Positions 53,801 through 59,800 of a DNA stretch of 64,000 bases are shown here, in pieces; position 1 is the first letter of the stretch, and every line of letters begins with the position of its first letter. The DNA comes from Ignelater luminosus. Lineage: Eukaryota; Arthropoda; Insecta; Coleoptera; Elateridae. The DNA lies in NCBI GenBank assembly GCA_011009095.1, contig VTPC01090586.1, positions 39,382 to 103,381 on the forward strand, written 5' to 3'. The notes under the pieces are model-generated. The model saw only the letters and a program-made list of their open reading frames with translations. It was not told where the DNA came from and did no database searches. A program made the translations under genes and the position numbers.

Positions 53801-56800
53801 TAAGTAAACGGCATTTTTTGAGATTTCTGCTATTTGTTTTTCAGTGTATCTTGGGACAGTAACTCTTCTGTGATATGAAATATTGTTCCTCTTTAAAATT
53901 TTCCATACCCCTACATTTGACAGTTTAAATTTATTGGCTAACTTTCTTGTGCTCGTTCCAATTGTATTCTTGACGGCTTCAACTAGTTTTGTTCTTTGTG
54001 CATTATTTAATTTGCCTCTTCGTCCACCTCGAACAGCTTTATGCACTGACAAACCTTGATCATATCTTCTAAAAATGTTGTTTAAAGTCTTTCTGCTCAC
54101 CTTTTCAGCTAAAAAGTGTTGTCTTATACTATTTCTCTCTTGCTGCCCAAGCATATCGTAGACTCTTTTTTTTAGAAAATTCTGCTCGATTACTTTCATC
54201 TTGGTAGTTTATAAGTTTATTATAAGTTTGTTAGCTACACACTACATACTACATGTACAATAGGAAATTTCTTAAAAATCAGCGCGTTTCAATTGTTTAA
54301 ACATGATATCAAAGGTGGGCTAGATGTTAGTTAACACACGTTAGTGTCTGTTTCGAACTCTCCCCCCTCCTCCTTTCAGTTGATTGACCAATGGATTGGA
54401 TCGTTGGACTTACAGGAAACACGTGAATTAGCAAGCAAGCTTGATAAAAAGATCCAGAAGAAAGAGCCACAACCCTGTCAAAGTACGGCGAGTGAACCTC
54501 TGGACACCTACGCCCCCGAAAGTTTTGAAACTGAACAGATACGACTAAGTGAAGATTCTGATGTCTCAGATGATGATGATCTATTCAAACCTTCGGCGCG
54601 GCATAAATCACAAAAACCGTCGCAGATGAGAATAAATATAAAAACAACATCATTGGTCAATGATCGCTATAGTACCTCTAATCGAGCAACAAGATTATGG
54701 TGTGATAAATTACTCAGACACTTCCCACATCATTGACAAAACAAAGTAAGAAGAGCAAAAATTCGTAACAGGAATCCTTTGCAGAGTCAGTCGATCAAAG
54801 AAACAAATAAGTACGTGGTCTGTACTTTGATGGCAGAAAAGACGATACGACGGTGATTAAAGACATTAATTCAAAGCATTTTCACAGAACCCAAAACGAA
54901 GAGCAATATTCGCTTATACACGAACCCGGTTCAGAATACATCGATCATGTACCTCCCCCTACCGAACTCTCTAAAGATATAGCTTCTACCATAATTTCTC
55001 ATTTGATCACACTGTAGATTTCTCTTGAAGAACTTGAAGTAATTGGAAGTGACGAAACTACAATTAATACTGGTTGGAAAAAAGGTGTTATCTATCAGAT
55101 TGAATTGCACGTTGGCAGACCACTGCAATGGTCAATATATCCCCTACACTTCAATGAACCGCCGTTCCGTCACCTCTTCCATCACTTGGACTCTGTTACC
55201 GCAGGTCCCAAATCTTTTAGTGGACTGATTAGGAAGAAACTGGCTGGCTGTGAAACACTTTCACTTGTTAGCTTTGAACGTGTTGAATGTTCCCTTCTTT
55301 AGGTTGACAGAGAATTGCTGAGCAAGGATCAATTATACCGAATTGATATTGCTGCTGCCATAAATTCAGGTACAATTTCAGAAGATTTGGCAGCTCGTGA
55401 TCCTGGTCTGCTTTCACACTCACAGAATTCTCAGACTGTATGTGAGCTTAGAGAAACCTACTAATGAAATTAGGCAGTTGATAAATTTTATTTTGAAATG
55501 CTAACTACATCTAGTTCAAAATTAAAACAAGTAAAAATTTTACAGACGACAGTCCAATGGTAGTTTTTGTTTTTCAAAACTTACTTCAAGTTATCAATCC
55601 AATAACGCTTTATTTGCTCACTCCGAAAACCTGATTCTGTCAATGATAGTGGCTGAAAGGCGTTGTATCAGAGAACTGGGGCTCCGCTGAGTGTTGAGAC
55701 CTGGATCGCTTTCCAAGGGCAGTATTCGAAATTTCACCACACCAAAACTCAATTTTGTAGCAACAGACTACGTCAACATGGTTCGCTGGGATACTTGCGA
55801 TATTTCTCCTCTTTCATTATTAAAGAAAATTACAGATGAGGATATCAAAGATCATGTACAGACTGGCACAGCGCTGCAACTGAATTTTCAAAGCTTCCTT
55901 TGTCACACCCAGGCTTTTGAAATGCAAAATATGGAAATTTCTCAATTATTCAAAACTTTTGAGTGCGATACGCGAACGGAAGATATTTTTTGATTTAAAA
56001 TCTTTTTTTCATTTTGCTTAGCTAGACAAAAGGCAATTTTTCTGGGGTGTAGCGATCGAAAAAAGTGTTTTTTCGGTTCACTCTACTGCCTATATTATAT
56101 ATTGAATCTGATTATTAATTAACAAGAAGTTTATGATTAAAAAAGGTGTTAAGGTTAACCTAAGTATATTTGTCAACTGTCATGTTATTTTACAACGATG
56201 TGATCGTCTGGTTTAATACCACGCATGAACCTGGAAATCTTGCAGCTAACTATCAAAATCTTTACTTCACTGTTTTCATCGGCAAACTATACATCCTATG
56301 GACGTCCGTCAGCCAAAAACTAGACGTTCAGTAGACGTTCATCCTCCGAAATCTGCACGTCCTACGAACGTTTACTGGACGTCCGTGTGATATATGGAAA
56401 TGATTTTTATTTACTTTTATTTCTCTTATAGCATTGTCATAAAGGTTTCCAAACGTCATCAATTTAATAAGAAAATAAAGAACTTAAATGTTTTGATAAG
56501 AAATAAAGCTTTGTATACCTTTTGCTTTACTTATAGTTGCATAGAATTTTGTAGAAATATCCTTTGAGTCCTCAAAGTTTTATTTTCTCAATTGTGTTTT
56601 CATCTTTTCTTGCCATTTCAGTGTTTCATCATCACCTTCCATTGAGTTTATGTTTCTTCTTTTTTACTTCTAGGAACAATGAACTTACTTTAGAAAGCAC
56701 ATATGATTTTTACAAAGGAGATGGATATGCTATAATTTCAAAGCAACTGCAAGAGAAATATGCCGATCCAAGCAAATTCAATGTTCAGTTTTCTCTTAGA

Positions 56801-59800
56801 ACGTTTGATGAAAATGCACTGTTATTTTTAGCTGCTGATCCAGAACGAGTGAGTAAACATTTTGGTTAAGTTTAAGTTAATTATTGTTGTATTTTACAAT
56901 ATTGAGACTTCTGCAATATTATAAATATTACAGAAAAATTATATTGCAATTACATTAAAAGATGGTTATATACAATACGAAGTACACTATCCAAATCATG
57001 AAGATATAGTTTTAATTACAAAACAGAAATATAATAATGGTGAAAAAGTGCGAGTGTCTGCAGCAAAAGTATGGGAAAAATCTAAAAAACAAGATATAGC
57101 ATTACTTAAAATTAACGATGACCCAGATTCTTTGAAAGAAATAAGAAAGAATATTAATAGTGCTGCACTATTACGTCTGAAGAAAGTGAACTATTATTTT
57201 GGTGGTGTGCCACCAGGTTATTTCCTTGAGTCTCATGGTACAACTGCTTTACTGCATACTCATCAATCTTTATTAGGCACTTTAGATGAACTTGAAGCAC
57301 ATCACATTTTTAGTGATGATAATATAAATAAATATAGCGTTGTGAAACAAAGCGGGGAGGTAAGTTCACATGAAATATCTTGAAAAATATATAACTTGTC
57401 TTGATCTTTCAGTTGGAATTTCGTAAAGCATGGTTTGAAGGTTTGGGTTATGTGGAACTGAAGACTAAGCAGATGAAGAATAAGTTGCTTTTCTTATTGC
57501 GTACAAAAGAAACAGATTGCTTTATTATGTTAATGGATTTTGCAATGTTCCTTTTAAATAATGGCAAACTTAGTATAAAGCTATACAATAAATATAATCT
57601 AGAGTCGAATCAAGTTATAAATGATGATGAATATTACTTAATTGAACTAGTCAAGCAAAAAAAGAAAAAGATTGTGTTCAAGATAAATGGAGTAACTCAA
57701 GATAGTGTTAGACTTGATGATATAAGTACAAATAATGATAATGAAAAAGATGATGGTACTGTGAAGGTTTATATTGGTGGACTGCCTGATTCACTGTCAA
57801 ATAATTTAGAGGGAAGTAGTTTGTTTTCTGGAAGCATTAGTGATATAATAATTGATAATGAGTAAGTATTGGGAATTTCAATCATTTTTATCAATAATAA
57901 TTTAACATATGAACTTTTAGAATAATCAAATTTAATAAAGACACAATACAAACATTTAAAGGAGTTAAGATAGGACGATCGAAACCTCAACAATATCATC
58001 CACAAAGGACACCAAATAATTTACAAAAGCCTGATGATAACAAAACACAGACTGATGGAGGCCCTTTTAATATGAAAGAAATGCAAAATACTGAAGGTTG
58101 CGGTAAACCATTAAATTATACATTTGATCCTAATGCAGCAAAATTTGGCGACAAAGATAATAGTCATGTATTGCATTATTTAAAAGATTCGTTTTGGAAG
58201 AAAGATTATAACTTAGAAATAGAATTTCGAACCTTACAACCTAATGGAATGTTGTTTTTATCATTTGTAAGTTTGTTTTATTTTTAATAGTTTTAAGAAT
58301 AATTCAATTTTGTTTTGTATAGGGACCTAAACAGCATTACAATTTGCTTGAAATACGAGAAGGTAAGATTAATTTTAAAGCAAGTGGTAAACGGAAAAAA
58401 GGAATTGTATTACCACAGAAAGTAGATGACGGACAGTGGTACAATATAATAATGGAAGCTGCTGGTTTGAAGAAGAAAAGAAAGTTAACAATAGCTATTA
58501 ATGGTTATAAAACAAAACCAATAAGGCCACCCAAAAATAGAGTAATGAGAGAATTGTACATAGGAGGAGTTTCTGAAAATGTTACTGTGCCTAGTATTAT
58601 TGTAAGTATATTTAAGAAAACGCTGAAAACCCCAACAAACTTGTTTGTTCAGTCATATCTAGCTCACAGACAATTTGTCTATAATAATTACTGAAATAAC
58701 CAAAAGAGATTTTGTCAATGAGAATTTAACAACTTGAGGTTCTATGAAAATACAAAGAAACTATTTTAGGACAATAAAATCAGTGTGTTATTTTTCTTAC
58801 AGAGAGGCGATCTGTATCCATTTAGAGGCTGCATACGAGGACTGAAAATAAATAAAGTTCCACAAAGTTTAGTAAGAGATAAGAATACAATCCACCATAA
58901 TATTGGGCAGTGTTTTCCAAGTATTGAAAGAGGATCTTATTTTGGTGGAGATGCTTTTGTTATATACAGTAAGTGTTAGACAGTATGAATTTAAAAATCT
59001 TCAGATTAAATCTCTTTTTAGGCAAACTTTTTCATATAGACAAGATTCTAGAACTTAGTTTGGAATTTCGTACAACTGAACAAAATGGCATTCTATTAAG
59101 TGTGTCAAATCCAAGAAATAGCCCAGCTTTATCAATTGAACTACAAAATGGTGCCATTGTAATGACCACTGATAATGGATATGGAACCATAACAAATGTT
59201 ACAAATAACTTATCTGATTTTGCATTATGCAATAATCAGTGGCACAATGTCACAGCTGTTTATACAAGTACTGAAATAACAATTAATGTTGATGGAATTA
59301 GAAAGATTTGGGTTCAGCCTGATGATGAGACGTTAATGGATGAACTTGAAGCTCCTTTGTATATCGGTGGCCTTCCAGGTAACATATTAAAATTTATTGA
59401 GTATAATAATACACTTCTAATTTGAATATTAATCATTTTCTCAAGTTAACCTATTAAGTACCACTACTAGAAATAATTAGAAACGTAACTAAAAAATCTT
59501 TTAGTTTAGTCTACTGGTCTACTAAAACATGTTTCACAAAAAAATTCAAAATCAAATTTCACATGTGCTTTTTCATTGCTGTCTCATATACTCAGGACAC
59601 TGGGACTTCGGAGTACATAAAAGTAGGTACACAAAGTGAATAGATTTACATTTTACAAAGGAGAATAATACAATGCTAAACAACAATTGTATCTAGGTTC
59701 TGTGCAGTCAATGGCAGCTTGCCCATTAAGGACTATGGGACTGCAGTCATTCCTGATACTTTTTCAAGAAAGCTTGTGTTTTAGCTCAGTGAACCAAAGA

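Larger units (their letters stand above)
52586..56083 (+). mobile_element. 3.5-kb element with about 170-bp inverted ends and a decayed orphan ORF
   Basis: The left end (GGTTGGGTCGAGAAAACAG, then GCTACACCCCGGAAAA, then AATATCTTCC and ATCGCACTCAAAG) is matched in inverted order at 55920-56083 (CTTTTGAGTGCGAT, GGAAGATATT, TTTTTCTGGGGTGTAGC, CGGTTCACTC). TA adjoins each end. The right arm includes the last codons of the ORF at 54344-55993. A DD37E mariner is nested at 53066-54341. I do not recognise the superfamily. It could instead be two opposite copies of one element end. Confidence 0.55.
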
